Shown in pieces: positions 19,292-28,403 of a stretch of DNA of 64,000 bases. The stretch is from Bradyrhizobium sp. (lineage in GTDB: Bacteria; Pseudomonadota; Alphaproteobacteria; Rhizobiales; Xanthobacteraceae): assembly GCF_016213215.1 (NCBI RefSeq), contig NZ_JACRAW010000006.1:20975-84974 (forward strand), read 5' to 3'. The stretch's first letter is position 1. Each line of letters starts with the position of its first letter. The notes beneath the pieces were generated by a model. It had not been told where the DNA came from and made no database searches. It saw only the letters and a program-made list of their open reading frames with translations. A program made the position numbers and the translations under genes.

Positions 19292-21616
19292 CTAAGCGCT
19301 CACCTTCAGCTTCGGGGCCGCCTGTATTGCCTGCCAGACGCGAAAGGGCGTTGCGGGCATGTCGAGATGCCGGACGCCCAGCGGCGTTAGCGCGTTCATC
19401 AGGGCGTTCATGATGGTGGCGGGCGCGGCGATTGCGCCGGCCTGACCGCTTCCCTTCACGCCCAGCCGGTTGGCGCGGCTCGGAAACTCAGATGTCAGTC
19501 TGCCCTCGAACGCAGGAAGATCGCCCGCCCGCGGCAGCGCGTAATCCATAAGCGAGCCTGAGAGGATCTGGCCTGTGTCCGCATCGAACAACGCGTGCTC
19601 AAACAGCGCCTGGCCGATACCTTGCGCGACGCCCCCATGTACCTGCCCGAGCGTCAGGCGCGGATCAAGCAGCCGACCGTAGTCATCGAAGATGACGTAG
19701 CGGTCGAGTGTCACCTCACCCGTAGCAGGGTCGATCTCGACTTCAGCGACATGGCACCCGTTGGGAAAGGTGTATTGGTCGCAGAGATGGGTTGCCTTGT
19801 GCGCCAGACCGGGCGCGACATCGTCGGTGGTCACCTGGTATGAGGCTCGCGCCACCTCGTTAAGGCTGATCTCCTGCCCGGTCGCGGCCACGCGCAACGT
19901 GCCTGCTTCGTAATGGATGGCATCGACACTGGTCTGCAGCAGTCGCGCGGCAAGCCGCCGCGCGTTCTCGATCAGGCCCTCGGCCGCGAGCAGCAGCGCG
20001 GTGCCGCCCTGATGCATGGAGCGTGCTCCGCCATGCCCGCCCCCGCTGTCGAGATCGTCCGTATCGCCCTGCCGAAACCGGAAGCGCTCGAGCGGCAGCC
20101 CAAGCGTGTCGGCCGCGATTTGCGCATAAGTGGTCTCATGGCCCTGGCCATTGGAATGCGTACCGACCTTCAGATCGACAAAACCGTCTTCGCCGAAACG
20201 CACTTCCGCCACTTCGTTGGGCTGGCCGCGCGCGGTTTCGAGAAAACAGGCATAGCCGAGCCCGCGCAACCGGCCCCGCGCGCGCGAGCTTTGCCGGCGA
20301 GCCTCGAATCCTGTCGCCGCGGCGACGGCGTGATCGATCGCATGAGCAAAGCTGCCCTGCTCGACCGAAAGGCCCATTGCGCTGCGATGGGGAAAACGCC
20401 GAAGGATGTTCTTGCGCCGCAGCTCCAGCGCATCCATCCCGAGCTCAACGGCGGCGATATCGATGCAGCGCTCGATCAGATAGTTTGCCTCGGGCTTGCC
20501 GGCGCCGCGATAGGCATCGACCGGCGTCGTGTTGGTGAAGACGCCTCTGGTCTGAAATGCGATCAGCGGGATGTCGTAGACGCCGCCCGTCGCGCTCGCC
20601 ATTGCCATGGTCGGCACCCCCGGCGCCAACGTCGAAACATAGGCACCCATGTTGGCGAGGACCCTGGTTTCGAGCGCCAGGAAGCGGCCATCCCGATCGA
20701 GCGCAACGCGAGCCCATGCGATGCTGTCGCGGCCATGCGTGGAGGCTACGAAGTCTTCGCTGCGGTCCGCAATCCACCTGACAGGCCTGCCCAGTCGGCG
20801 CGCCGCCCACAGCACCAGCACCCATTCGGGATAGAGGACGTTCTTCATCCCGAAGCCTCCGCCGACGTCGGGAATGCTGACGCGAAGCTCCTGACGCGGA
20901 ATGCGGAACACGAAGTCAGCGAGCAGGTCGCGGATCATGTGCGCACCGGCTGCCGAGGCGGTCAGGTGCAGACGGCCGCTCGCGGCGTCGAACTCGCCGA
21001 GAGCGCCACGTGTTTCCAGCGGCGCGGCCACGACCCGGTTGTTGACCAGCTCGCATTCCACGACACGGGGAGCGTGACGGATCGCCGCTTCTACCGCCCC
21101 GACCTCGCCGCGGTTGAATTGGAACGCAATGTTGTTCTCGGCCTGCGGCCAGATCGACGGGGCTTCCGGCAAAACCGCTTCTGCCAGGGAGATGACCGGC
21201 TGCAGCGGCTCGTAGTCCACGACGATGGCCTCGCCGGCATCGCGGGCGCTTTCGGCGCTTTCCGCGACGACGAACGCGACGGGCTCGCCGACATAACGAA
21301 CGGCGTGCCGCGCCAGCGCATGACAGGGCGGAATGATGAGGGGCGCTGCCATCGGGATGCTGGTCGCCGCGCAAGGCAGCGGGCCGATATTGTCGGCGGC
21401 GATATCGGATCCGGTGAGCACGGCCGCAACCCCGGGCTTTTGACGCGCCGCAGCGACATGGATCGCCATGATGCGCGCGTGCGCATGCGTCGAGCGGACG
21501 ACTACGCCATGAAGAGCGTTTGGTGCGGCGAGATCGGCAACGTACCGCCCGCGCCCCTGCACGAAGCGCTCATCTTCAAGGCGGTTGATGCTGCGTCCCA
21601 ACAACGGCGCGGTCAT
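19292..21616 (-). CDS. xanthine dehydrogenase-family molybdopterin-binding subunit
   Basis: The 774-residue product (ATG 21616, MTAPLLGRSINRLEDERFVQ) is the large Mo subunit of the CO/aldehyde/xanthine dehydrogenase family: GGGFGMKN, VDAYRGAGKPEANYLIE and QGHETTYAQIAADTLG. AYRGAG marks it as form II rather than true CO dehydrogenase. The late active-site motif reads GVKGSGQAGAIAAP, with Gln where the catalytic Glu (GEAG) is usual. The FAD (CoxM-like) and 2Fe-2S (CoxS-like) subunits are not adjacent, so it must borrow partners or work differently. The frame extends 22 codons upstream of the chosen start. Confidence 0.85.
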   Translation of the reverse strand: MTAPLLGRSINRLEDERFVQGRGRYVADLAAPNALHGVVVRSTHAHARIMAIHVAAARQKPGVAAVLTGSDIAADNIGPLPCAATSIPMAAPLIIPPCHALARHAVRYVGEPVAFVVAESAESARDAGEAIVVDYEPLQPVISLAEAVLPEAPSIWPQAENNIAFQFNRGEVGAVEAAIRHAPRVVECELVNNRVVAAPLETRGALGEFDAASGRLHLTASAAGAHMIRDLLADFVFRIPRQELRVSIPDVGGGFGMKNVLYPEWVLVLWAARRLGRPVRWIADRSEDFVASTHGRDSIAWARVALDRDGRFLALETRVLANMGAYVSTLAPGVPTMAMASATGGVYDIPLIAFQTRGVFTNTTPVDAYRGAGKPEANYLIERCIDIAAVELGMDALELRRKNILRRFPHRSAMGLSVEQGSFAHAIDHAVAAATGFEARRQSSRARGRLRGLGYACFLETARGQPNEVAEVRFGEDGFVDLKVGTHSNGQGHETTYAQIAADTLGLPLERFRFRQGDTDDLDSGGGHGGARSMHQGGTALLLAAEGLIENARRLAARLLQTSVDAIHYEAGTLRVAATGQEISLNEVARASYQVTTDDVAPGLAHKATHLCDQYTFPNGCHVAEVEIDPATGEVTLDRYVIFDDYGRLLDPRLTLGQVHGGVAQGIGQALFEHALFDADTGQILSGSLMDYALPRAGDLPAFEGRLTSEFPSRANRLGVKGSGQAGAIAAPATIMNALMNALTPLGVRHLDMPATPFRVWQAIQAAPKLKVSA

Positions 21617-21790
21617 ATGAAGGTGTATGGAACCTGAGCGCGGCAAAGGCAACAGCAGCTGCGCTGGACATTTGCGCAACACGCCAGCGCGGACTTCTGC
21701 GCCGATTTAGGCCGCAATGTCATGCAGGTTTCCGGCTATTATGGCTGAGTTGATTCGGTCGCGGATTGCGGAAGCGCGAGGATATTCGTG

Positions 21791-22672
21791 ATGCGATTTT
21801 TCAGGCGGGAGCTCGGCCCGGTCGAGCGCTTCGAGAATGCGTTGAGGGATAAGCAGGCGGCGCGGCGGAAGCTGGTCGAGCGGTTGAATGCGGCAGAGGC
21901 GGAACTCGTAGCGAAACGCGCCGCCGCCGAGCGGCTGGCAGTAGGCGGCGCCAGCGATGCGCAGCTCGAGCGGGCCGAAGCGAAGATGCGCGCGATCGAG
22001 GACCGCGCCAGAACGCTGCGCGCCGATGTGGCGGAACTCGACGAGCAGGTCGCCTTGACCGAGCGGGCGTTGGCGGAGGCCACGGCGCAGCGCGGCCGCG
22101 AGCTGCTGGCGGACCAGATCGAGACGATGATCATGGCGATCGAGCGGGCTGCGCCCGGATTTCGCTCCGCCGCAGCCGCGCTCGTCGAGGCGGTGACTAA
22201 AAGCGCGGCATCCGTGCCGGAGGCAACGAAGTTTTCGGCGAGCGTCGACGCGGTGGGCCGTGAGATCCTCGCAGCCGCGGACCTGGTATGCTGGGAGCTG
22301 CGGACAATCGCAGTCCGCACGCGCGCGGGCAACGGCAACGTAATAGCCGGCGCGCCGGCCGAGCCGGAGCGACCGGCAGATTTGGACACCGAGCGGCAAT
22401 TGGTCTACTCGCTCAACCCGCTGCTGTGGCGCGAAGGAAGCGAGCTGCGAAGATATCCGGCGTTCGCGCTGGTTGAATTGCCGAAAGCGCTGCTGCCGGT
22501 CGCACTGCAGCATCAGCACGTCGACCATCTGGGTGCCCGGCGCGTGCAGACTCTCATGCACGTCCACGGCAGCGCAGGCTCTCAAGGCGATCTGCTTGAG
22601 GACGCGCAGTTCGTCGATCTCGATGCGCTCGCTGTTGCGGACGACGCGGGTGCCCGGGTCGACGTGGCCTGA
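21791..22672 (+). CDS. coiled-coil hypothetical protein
   Basis: The product is 293 residues from ATG 21791; GTG 21788 is one codon upstream, and GAGGA precedes both. Residues about 5-110 form a long charged coiled coil (AARRKLVERLNAAEAELVAK; RAIEDRARTLRADVAELDEQ). A less regular C-terminal half follows (YSLNPLLWREGSELRRYPAF). No membrane segment, signal peptide or known domain is visible. Such Ala/Glu/Arg coiled coils recur in Bradyrhizobium genomes without assigned function. Confidence 0.55.
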   Translation: MRFFRRELGPVERFENALRDKQAARRKLVERLNAAEAELVAKRAAAERLAVGGASDAQLERAEAKMRAIEDRARTLRADVAELDEQVALTERALAEATAQRGRELLADQIETMIMAIERAAPGFRSAAAALVEAVTKSAASVPEATKFSASVDAVGREILAAADLVCWELRTIAVRTRAGNGNVIAGAPAEPERPADLDTERQLVYSLNPLLWREGSELRRYPAFALVELPKALLPVALQHQHVDHLGARRVQTLMHVHGSAGSQGDLLEDAQFVDLDALAVADDAGARVDVA

Positions 22673-22997
22673 ACCGCACTGATGCCGCTCGTCGCGGTGC
22701 GCGTGCTCATGGCAGCGCATCGCGGGCTTCAGATTGCTGGATGAGCAATGGGAAGCGCGACAGCAACGGCCGAAGATGAATTTGTCATCGCGCTGTGCCT
22801 GGGTCGGTCCGGCCTGCGGTTTCCTCGCAGCGCGGCGCCTCGTCGCTTCCGCTCGTGACAGCGAACATCCATTTCGACCTGAAGCGACCAGTGGATCAGG
22901 GGCCGGCACCGAATAGCCGTACCCCCGTCATCTAACCTCCCAGCTGTCGCCACGAATCGGGTTCACGCAGGCGTTACCATTAGGGGGGAAGGTGGTT
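22673..22997. other. 325-bp intergenic region, nothing recognised
   Basis: Frames here are short, Arg/Ala-rich and lack ribosome sites. A G-rich run (GGGGGGAAGG) at about 22983 serves the next gene. Confidence 0.4.
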
Positions 22998-23219
22998 ATG
23001 CAGACCCACACAGGCAGCTCGACGGAGACCAAGGCAGAGATCGAACGGCTGCGGCTGGAATTGGCGGCAATCAACCAGCGAATCGTTGAGCTTGAGAAAC
23101 AGCATCCAGAGGCATCGAAGTTGGACGCGTTGAGAGCAAGCGCGCTCTCGATCGCTCGGCAGATCGATGATCTTCGCTGCTCGACTACGACCGAACTGAG
23201 TGAGCTTCTGGCCAAGTAG
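22998..23219 (+). CDS. 73-aa coiled-coil hypothetical protein
   Basis: From ATG 22998 it reads MQTHTGSSTETKAEIERLRL, then ELAAINQRIVELEKQHPEAS. Heptad repeats run through residues 12-60. A GTG two codons upstream is an alternative start. The G-rich ribosome site lies close before. The family is unknown, and a small dimeric coiled coil is all that can be inferred. Confidence 0.55.
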   Translation: MQTHTGSSTETKAEIERLRLELAAINQRIVELEKQHPEASKLDALRASALSIARQIDDLRCSTTTELSELLAK

Positions 23220-23346
23220 ATTGGTCGCTCCGTCAAGCCTGATGGCTTTGCCCGGCTCATCGCCGCCGGTTTTATCGATCAGAGCCCGTCGAAACCCGCG
23301 CTGTCAGTCCAAGAGCCTATGAGCCCGTCGGTTTGAAACGGAAGGC

Positions 23347-23784
23347 TCAAAATGGTCGCGCCATGGGGCGCCCCCATCTGAGCAACGGAGGAAAACTATT
23401 TGCGACGGCCAAGGCGCTCAGTTCGCTCGTCTCCAATGCGATCTTTTGCGCGAGCATGACATCACCCTCGACGAGACCGCCGGCAGGCACGAAACACCAG
23501 CCCATTCCGCACCGGCCTGCAGCGTCGATTTCGTACACGTTGGCGGAGGTTCCCTGACGGATGCGATAGCGCTTTCCCGTGTCGCACCCGATCACGTCGA
23601 AATACCCTTCCGCATCGAACTGAGCGCGCTGCTCCGCCGGCAGCCATTCGCGCAAGAGGCGACGCCCGCGAGACTGGCTAGTCCTCTCCAGTAGGAAAGT
23701 CCTATAGAGCGCCCGCAGTGCCCGCACCCGCAGACCTGTGTCTAGCCAGCGACCACAACCGAACATGACGTCTTGATACTTCAA
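23347..23784 (-). CDS. conserved hypothetical protein
   Basis: This 145-residue protein has the core EGYFDVIGCDTGKRYRIRQG, NVYEIDAAGRCGMGWCFVPA and GDVMLAQKIALETSE. The pattern suggests a small beta-rich domain with a pair of Cys and a short helix, conserved in rhizobia but unassigned. Its ATG overlaps the stop of the upstream gene (ATGA, 23781-23784), so the two are coupled. It is cytosolic and lacks a signal peptide. Confidence 0.6.
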   Translation of the reverse strand: MKYQDVMFGCGRWLDTGLRVRALRALYRTFLLERTSQSRGRRLLREWLPAEQRAQFDAEGYFDVIGCDTGKRYRIRQGTSANVYEIDAAGRCGMGWCFVPAGGLVEGDVMLAQKIALETSELSALAVANSFPPLLRWGRPMARPF

Positions 23785-24002
23785 CCGCCCACAAGGCGCG
23801 GAAAGAACAATGTCTCCTCAGCAGTCGGGTCAAACGATCTGATTTTCGAGACTTCGCCCGAGCCGGTTCGGACGGCCGCAGTGAAGCCCTTTGCCGTCAA
23901 TTCCTTGAACCGCTTCTCGGCCTTTGCCAAGGCTTCGGGGTCTGTTTGCGTGAAGTAGTGCCGGCTGTCGCCATTATGGTCCATAACGATTTGTGTTGCC
24001 AT
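23781..24002 (-). CDS. 73-aa hypothetical protein
   Basis: ATG 24002 gives MATQIVMDHNGDSRHYFTQT, then DPEALAKAEKRFKELTAKGF and TAAVRTGSGEVSKIRSFDPT. The frame extends far upstream but becomes Arg/Pro low-complexity. GAGG lies a few bases before the chosen ATG. A compact alpha/beta protein that resembles small stress-type proteins. It overlaps the next gene by four bases (ATGA). Confidence 0.65.
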   Translation of the reverse strand: MATQIVMDHNGDSRHYFTQTDPEALAKAEKRFKELTAKGFTAAVRTGSGEVSKIRSFDPTAEETLFFPRLVGG

Positions 24003-24129
24003 GTGAGGGTCCTCGTTCCCACCCGAAGAAGGAATGTTGATGACCGGCCCAGAGTTCCTTCTTTTCCGATCATTCTTGGCACTTTCGCCATGCAGGGCAC
24101 GAATTTTTCCTCTATGCACCAACACGGCT

Positions 24130-24981
24130 CTACGGTCCTTGAGACTTGGAGGCCTGCGGCTGCGCTCGGGCCTGGTTCGGTGTCGGCACCGGTTTAGCCC
24201 TGGGGGCGAAAGTCGCCAGGGGCGGAGGTCCGGGTGGCCTGGGCCGCAGGTTCTGCTCCGAAGTGCGGGCGATTTCTTCCTGGGTTGCCTCAAGCTGTTC
24301 GGCCGAATTCGCATTCTCGCGAGTTATTTGTGTCTGCACCGCCTTGAGCTGATCGGCAAATGACGCGAAGTCGCGAGCCATCTGTGCCTGCCCCGCCTTG
24401 ATCTGCTCGAGCACTGCGGCATTGTCGCGAGCCAATTGTTCTTGTGTTGCCTTGAGCCGCTCGGCCAATTCCGCATTATCGCGAATTAGTTGTTCCTGGC
24501 TCGCGTTGAGCTGCCTGATCCTTTGCTCCGCGCCCGCGAGATCGCGCGCCAGGGTCTGGATCTGCGTCGCCAGCTCGGAAGATATCGGGGCCGCCGGTGC
24601 AACTGCGTCGAGTGCAGGGGCGCTCGGCTGCACCGCAGCTTCCCGCTTCACCAGCAGCTGTGACACCTGCTGTGACGCCCACCGACCCACATTCAGTCCG
24701 GCGCTGTGGGAACTCAGTTGCCAAGCCAAAACAGCAAGGCAGACGCACGCTGCCAGGAACAAAGCGACAATGCCCCCCCGCCCTGGCCTGCCGAGCGTAG
24801 GCCGCTTCTGCTGAACCGGGCCATGGAACTCGGACTCTTGTTCGAACCTGGAAGGCTTTTCCTCTTCGGGCGCGGAATGCTCATCCGTGCGCCCAATCTG
24901 CTCGCACGCCTCCTTGATCAAGGCGATCGCGACCTCGCGCCGTTCAGCGTGTTGCATGTCCGGCGCGGAGTTCATTGGCAT
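24130..24981 (-). CDS. membrane-anchored coiled-coil repeat protein
   Basis: In this 283-residue protein, residues about 70-92 form one transmembrane helix (GGIVALFLAACVCLAVLAW). Before it is a hydrophilic cytosolic section, after it an Ala/Pro linker. A tandem repeat of about 15 residues follows (LKATQEQLARDNA; IKAGQAQMARDFA; LKAVQTQITRENA; LEATQEEIART), which predicts a rod-like coiled coil. The C-terminus is Pro-rich. The gene at 43689-44597 has the same architecture and similar signatures (IEELKAAIQQLKAGHEQMSRD), so they look like paralogues. GGGAAAG precedes the ATG. Confidence 0.65.
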   Translation of the reverse strand: MPMNSAPDMQHAERREVAIALIKEACEQIGRTDEHSAPEEEKPSRFEQESEFHGPVQQKRPTLGRPGRGGIVALFLAACVCLAVLAWQLSSHSAGLNVGRWASQQVSQLLVKREAAVQPSAPALDAVAPAAPISSELATQIQTLARDLAGAEQRIRQLNASQEQLIRDNAELAERLKATQEQLARDNAAVLEQIKAGQAQMARDFASFADQLKAVQTQITRENANSAEQLEATQEEIARTSEQNLRPRPPGPPPLATFAPRAKPVPTPNQARAQPQASKSQGP

Positions 24982-25198
24982 TTCTTTCCCATGTCAGCCA
25001 AGGGGAGCAGCCGTCGGTTTCACTGAGCCGCCCAGTGTGTCAACGAAGCGTGGCCTAGATAGGGCGCCTCAATGTCAGTTGAACCGGAAGAACTTTTCGG
25101 CCCAGCCGCCCAGCTGGATGCGAACCGGCCATTGGCAGCCTTCTGTGTCGCCCGGCAAGTCTCGGCAAACGAACAGCCGCTGTCGATGGCGGATCTCG

Positions 25199-26473
25199 TT
25201 ATCCCCGGCCGCGCATTTCTTGACTGGGCTTGATATCCTGAGAGCGGCCGTAGATCGCGACGGCGACTATCAACACCAGGGTCAGTACTCCAAAGAGAGC
25301 GCGGTAAGCGGTTTCAGTACGGGCGCCGTCAGCCAGCGGTTCGAAAGCGCCGACGACCATGCCCGAGAACGTTTGCAAGCAAGCTACGCCCAGCATCACC
25401 GACGTGTTGATCGTCGCTATGCCGCGCCCGATCAGCCGGTCCGGGAAGATCGCTCGGCCATGGGTCATCACCATCGTGCTGGATGCACTAAAGAAGCCGA
25501 TGGCAATGACAGCGCCGACGGGGAGCCAGATCGGTGGGGTCGGTGTCAGCGCAAGCGTGGCGAGGATGGAGACGATCACGATGTGACCGCCTATGGCGAT
25601 CCATTTGCGCGTGTCCAGAAGGCGGTCCAGCGGGCCGAAGGCAAGCATCCCGACCTGGTAGGCAATCACGGCCAGCAGCAGGACGTTGCCAGCCTCGATT
25701 GGAGTTAAGCCATGCACCTCCCGCAGGAACGGACCTCCCCACAAACCCTGGACGGTGAAAGTGCACGCGTAGCTGCAAAAACTCAGCACCAGGATGGGCT
25801 TCAGGCGGGGGCTGCTCAGCACCTCCAGAAGGCCTTGCAGCATCTGGCGTATTGGCTCCGGAGTTCGGGCCAGGAATGGATGGCCGGGCGGCGCGTCGCG
25901 CACCAACACCCATATGGCGATCGCCGCGACTGCTGTGAACAGGACGGCAGCGCCGAACACGATGCGCCAGCTGGCGGCCTGAGACGCCCACGCCAGCGGC
26001 GTGGTCGCAATCAAGTTGCCGAGCAGGCCAATGGCGAGGACCATGGCGGTGAGCGTGGAGAAGCGATCCGGCGGAAACCAGCGTGAGATCACCACCATAC
26101 TGCCGATGAGCATGGCGCCGAAGCCGGCACCCATCAGCACACGGCCTGTGAGCAGAACGGGCCAGGTCGGCGCCATGGTGAAGATGATGCCGCCGATCGT
26201 GGCGAGCATGAGCATACCGGCCACGGTACGCCGTGGACCGAAGTGGTCGAAGAAAAAGCCGCAAGGTATCTGCATGGCAGCGAAGCCGAAGAAGAAAGCG
26301 CCCGTAAGTGCTCCCAGGGCTTCCGGTCCGATGCCTAAGTCGCGCATCAGTTCCAGGCCAATCGTAACGTTGGAAGCGCGGAAGAAATGGCTCGCCACAT
26401 ACGCGGTGGCCAGCGTTGTGACGATGACCAGCCCCCGGCGGTGGGGAAATGAGTGCCGCTCGGAGGGCCGCAT
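25199..26473 (-). CDS. MFS transporter
   Basis: The 424-residue product has twelve predicted transmembrane helices. The conserved loop after helix 2 reads FFDHFGPRRTV, and helix 4-5 reads GRVLMGAGFGAMLIGSM. The second half repeats the pattern (LAFGPLDRLLDTRKWIAIGG). Overall it resembles the nitrate/sugar-phosphate/oxalate branch of drug- and anion-type MFS carriers, but the substrate is unknown. It stands alone. A weak frame downstream (to about 25078) could belong to a tail gene but has no start codon. Confidence 0.85.
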   Translation of the reverse strand: MRPSERHSFPHRRGLVIVTTLATAYVASHFFRASNVTIGLELMRDLGIGPEALGALTGAFFFGFAAMQIPCGFFFDHFGPRRTVAGMLMLATIGGIIFTMAPTWPVLLTGRVLMGAGFGAMLIGSMVVISRWFPPDRFSTLTAMVLAIGLLGNLIATTPLAWASQAASWRIVFGAAVLFTAVAAIAIWVLVRDAPPGHPFLARTPEPIRQMLQGLLEVLSSPRLKPILVLSFCSYACTFTVQGLWGGPFLREVHGLTPIEAGNVLLLAVIAYQVGMLAFGPLDRLLDTRKWIAIGGHIVIVSILATLALTPTPPIWLPVGAVIAIGFFSASSTMVMTHGRAIFPDRLIGRGIATINTSVMLGVACLQTFSGMVVGAFEPLADGARTETAYRALFGVLTLVLIVAVAIYGRSQDIKPSQEMRGRG

Positions 26474-26624
26474 TGCTCGAGTGATGTCCCGCTTCTGGCT
26501 GGAAATATTGGACCTTATGCGTGCTGGAAGTGCAGTTCAAGGTTGAGGAAGATGGGAAGGACGATCATTCAGATCCATCGAACTGTCCTGCCGCCGACGC
26601 CGGCGGCAGATCAAACGTTATCCG

Positions 26625-27200
26625 TCAATCAAGTCTCAGTCGACCGACACGTTCGATTCCGCCGCCGCTTCCGCTTCGCACCACGACGATCTCGCCGGTC
26701 GCCGGCAAGATCCCCGTGAGAGCCATAATGTTCGCACCATGCGTCACGACGAGAAGGATGCCGTTCCCGGTCCATTTACCGACGACCGCGCGTCCACCGG
26801 CGACGAGGAATTCTCGCTGATCGCTGAGCACGACCACATTGCCGAATGTCGGCTCGGCTTCGACCGGCCCCAGCTCCAGCAGCGTGGCTGTCTCCTTGCA
26901 GCGGCACCACGGCGAGCTGAGGATTCTTTCGACCTCAATTCGTTCCGATTTGAGCCGCGCTCCGATCCTTGCGGCGTCGGCGCGTCCCTTGGCACTGAGG
27001 TTACGCTGGGTGGCGCAGTCATCGAGCCGGAACCCCGGCGGATCACCAGTGCCGCCCGGGGCGTCGGTATGACGCATCAGGGCAACATGCCGGCCACCGC
27101 GCAACGCGGCCCAAGCCTCGGCCTCGCCGGCGCGGGCGGTGTCCGCCGCGGTTGAGAGGCTGAGAAGGATTGCAAAGATGGCGAAACGACTCCGGGACAC
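26625..27200 (-). CDS. exported histidine phosphatase family protein
   Basis: From GTG 27200 the product is 191 residues with an export signal (SRFAIFAILLSLSTAADTARAG). The catalytic motif reads LMRHTDAPG, so the usual RHG is RHT. The second phosphate-pocket element is ILSSPWCRCKETATLL, and the late His is VVTHGANIM. It is a branch-2-type periplasmic phosphatase; the physiological substrate is unknown. GTG 27200 is chosen because GGGAG lies eight bases before it and the longer frame overlaps the upstream gene. It lies 14 bp after the DUF6644 gene and is probably in one operon with it. Confidence 0.75.
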   Translation of the reverse strand: MSRSRFAIFAILLSLSTAADTARAGEAEAWAALRGGRHVALMRHTDAPGGTGDPPGFRLDDCATQRNLSAKGRADAARIGARLKSERIEVERILSSPWCRCKETATLLELGPVEAEPTFGNVVVLSDQREFLVAGGRAVVGKWTGNGILLVVTHGANIMALTGILPATGEIVVVRSGSGGGIERVGRLRLD

Positions 27201-27214
27201 GGCAGCGGCTCCCG

Positions 27215-27703
27215 TCAGAAATACGCGATCAGGCGCCCGGCGCAGACGGCGCCGAGCCACAGCAGAAGCGAGGCGAGCGCAGTGACTTTTGCGCCGCCGG
27301 ACGCCTCGCCGTGCCAGTGCGCCACGCGCCGCCACGGACCGGCATGCGCGATCACCACGTTGACCAGGGCCGCCGCGATCAGCAGCAGCTTGGTCTGGAA
27401 TGCAGGGTTGCGCACGACATGCGCGGCATCGGCGCTGAACAACAGGAACCCCATGCTGATCGCGAGCAGAAAACCAACGCGTGACAGTGGCAGCAGTAAT
27501 TGCGCCATCGGCTGGATCGCAATGGCGCTTCCCAATCCGAGCAACCTCAAATCAAGCGCCAGAATAGATCCGACCAGCATGACAAAGCCGAGGATGTGCA
27601 GGATCTCGACCGCGGGATAAAGGGAGGGTGAGCTCCGCATCACATGACCCAGCGCGCTTTCCTGCAATACAAGGAAGATCGACGCAGCCGGCTGATGTTC
27701 CAC
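27215..27703 (-). CDS. DUF6644 family membrane protein
   Basis: The 162-residue product has four hydrophobic helices. VEILHILGFVMLVGSILALD is the family signature, and HVVRNPAFQTKLLLIAAALV with HAGPWRRVAHW follows. The GTG start at 27703 keeps the N-terminal helix ESALGHVMRSSPSLYP that family members share. It lies six bases after the stop of the DUF6152 gene. The pair with a DUF6152 partner recurs in alphaproteobacteria and suggests an inner-membrane complex of unknown role. Confidence 0.75.
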   Translation of the reverse strand: MEHQPAASIFLVLQESALGHVMRSSPSLYPAVEILHILGFVMLVGSILALDLRLLGLGSAIAIQPMAQLLLPLSRVGFLLAISMGFLLFSADAAHVVRNPAFQTKLLLIAAALVNVVIAHAGPWRRVAHWHGEASGGAKVTALASLLLWLGAVCAGRLIAYF

Positions 27704-27709
27704 TCTGGT

Positions 27710-28066
27710 CTATCGCAATTCTGTGCGCTTGCCGCCGAGAACGATGTACTCGATCCGCGCCTCGTCCGGATTGCTGGTATGAGCGTAGCCGAACACGGTG
27801 CAGGTCTTTCCAGGCGCGATCATGTCGGGCGTGACGCCGCGCCGCTCCATGCGCGAAGGCGGCGCGAGGATGAAGCGCCAGTGCTTGCCGTCGACCTCCA
27901 TCTCGATCTCGCAATGCGGATTCTGGTAAGTCGATTTCAGGATCTTGCCGGTGATGGTAAATGACTTCGACGTGTCGTATCCGCCCCAGCCGTGATGGGC
28001 GATCGCCGCGCCCGGAGCAAGAGCAGCCGCCAGCGCCAGGAACAGGCGACGGGTCATTGATGTCAT
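27710..28066 (-). CDS. exported DUF6152 family protein
   Basis: The 118-residue product has a signal peptide with twin Arg (MTSMTRRLFLALAAALAPGA, cleavage near AIAHH). The mature domain starts HHGWGGYDTSKSFTITGKIL, then YQNPHCEIEMEV and CTVFGYAH. That is the DUF6152 pattern, often found beside DUF6644. The conserved early HHGW may bind metal, which is inferred. GGAGG lies before the ATG. It leads an operon with the membrane protein and the phosphatase. Confidence 0.8.
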   Translation of the reverse strand: MTSMTRRLFLALAAALAPGAAIAHHGWGGYDTSKSFTITGKILKSTYQNPHCEIEMEVDGKHWRFILAPPSRMERRGVTPDMIAPGKTCTVFGYAHTSNPDEARIEYIVLGGKRTELR

Positions 28067-28403
28067 GCGCTGCCTCCGGCGCTATGAAAAACAAACCGGT
28101 GCTGGTGAACTCATAGCGCTGTTTGCGTGGCCGTTCAAATGACAACCGGGTGACGCAGACCTAGCGCGCGGTGAAACTGAGATGCTTCGGCGCGGCATGC
28201 TTTTCGAGTCATCGAATTGAACCTAGGATCAGGGACTTTCGCAACATCGATGGCTGGGATCTTGCCTGACCACCGCGATGTGCGCCTGCACGCGGGAAGC
28301 GAAGCCAGCGCCGCACAGCACCTGTGCTGAGCTTTGCGGCATCGCATCGCAACCTGCCCACGCGCTTTGTCGTACGCCGAACCTTCCGCCGACGAACCCG
28401 GCG
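28067..28403. other. 337-bp intergenic region, nothing recognised
   Basis: This gap lies between the hpaR stop codon and the DUF6152 start, so it should hold the DUF6152 promoter and the hpaR 3' end. I find no strong hairpin and no supported gene. Confidence 0.4.

Noticed and set aside
19913..21637. 574-aa plus-strand frame opposite the molybdenum hydroxylase gene
   Set aside because: It is antisense to clear XDH-family motifs and has no recognisable domain.
21707..22909. 400-aa minus-strand frame opposite the coiled-coil gene
   Set aside because: The plus-strand frame has a ribosome site and a regular coiled coil; the minus frame is Arg/Ala/Ser rich without motifs.
25078..25233. minus-strand tail ending GCQWPVRIQLGGWAEKFFRFN-like after the MFS gene, and a 54-codon plus-strand frame from ATG 25072
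   Set aside because: The tail looks protein-like but has no ATG, GTG or TTG at a sensible place; the plus-strand frame lacks a ribosome site.
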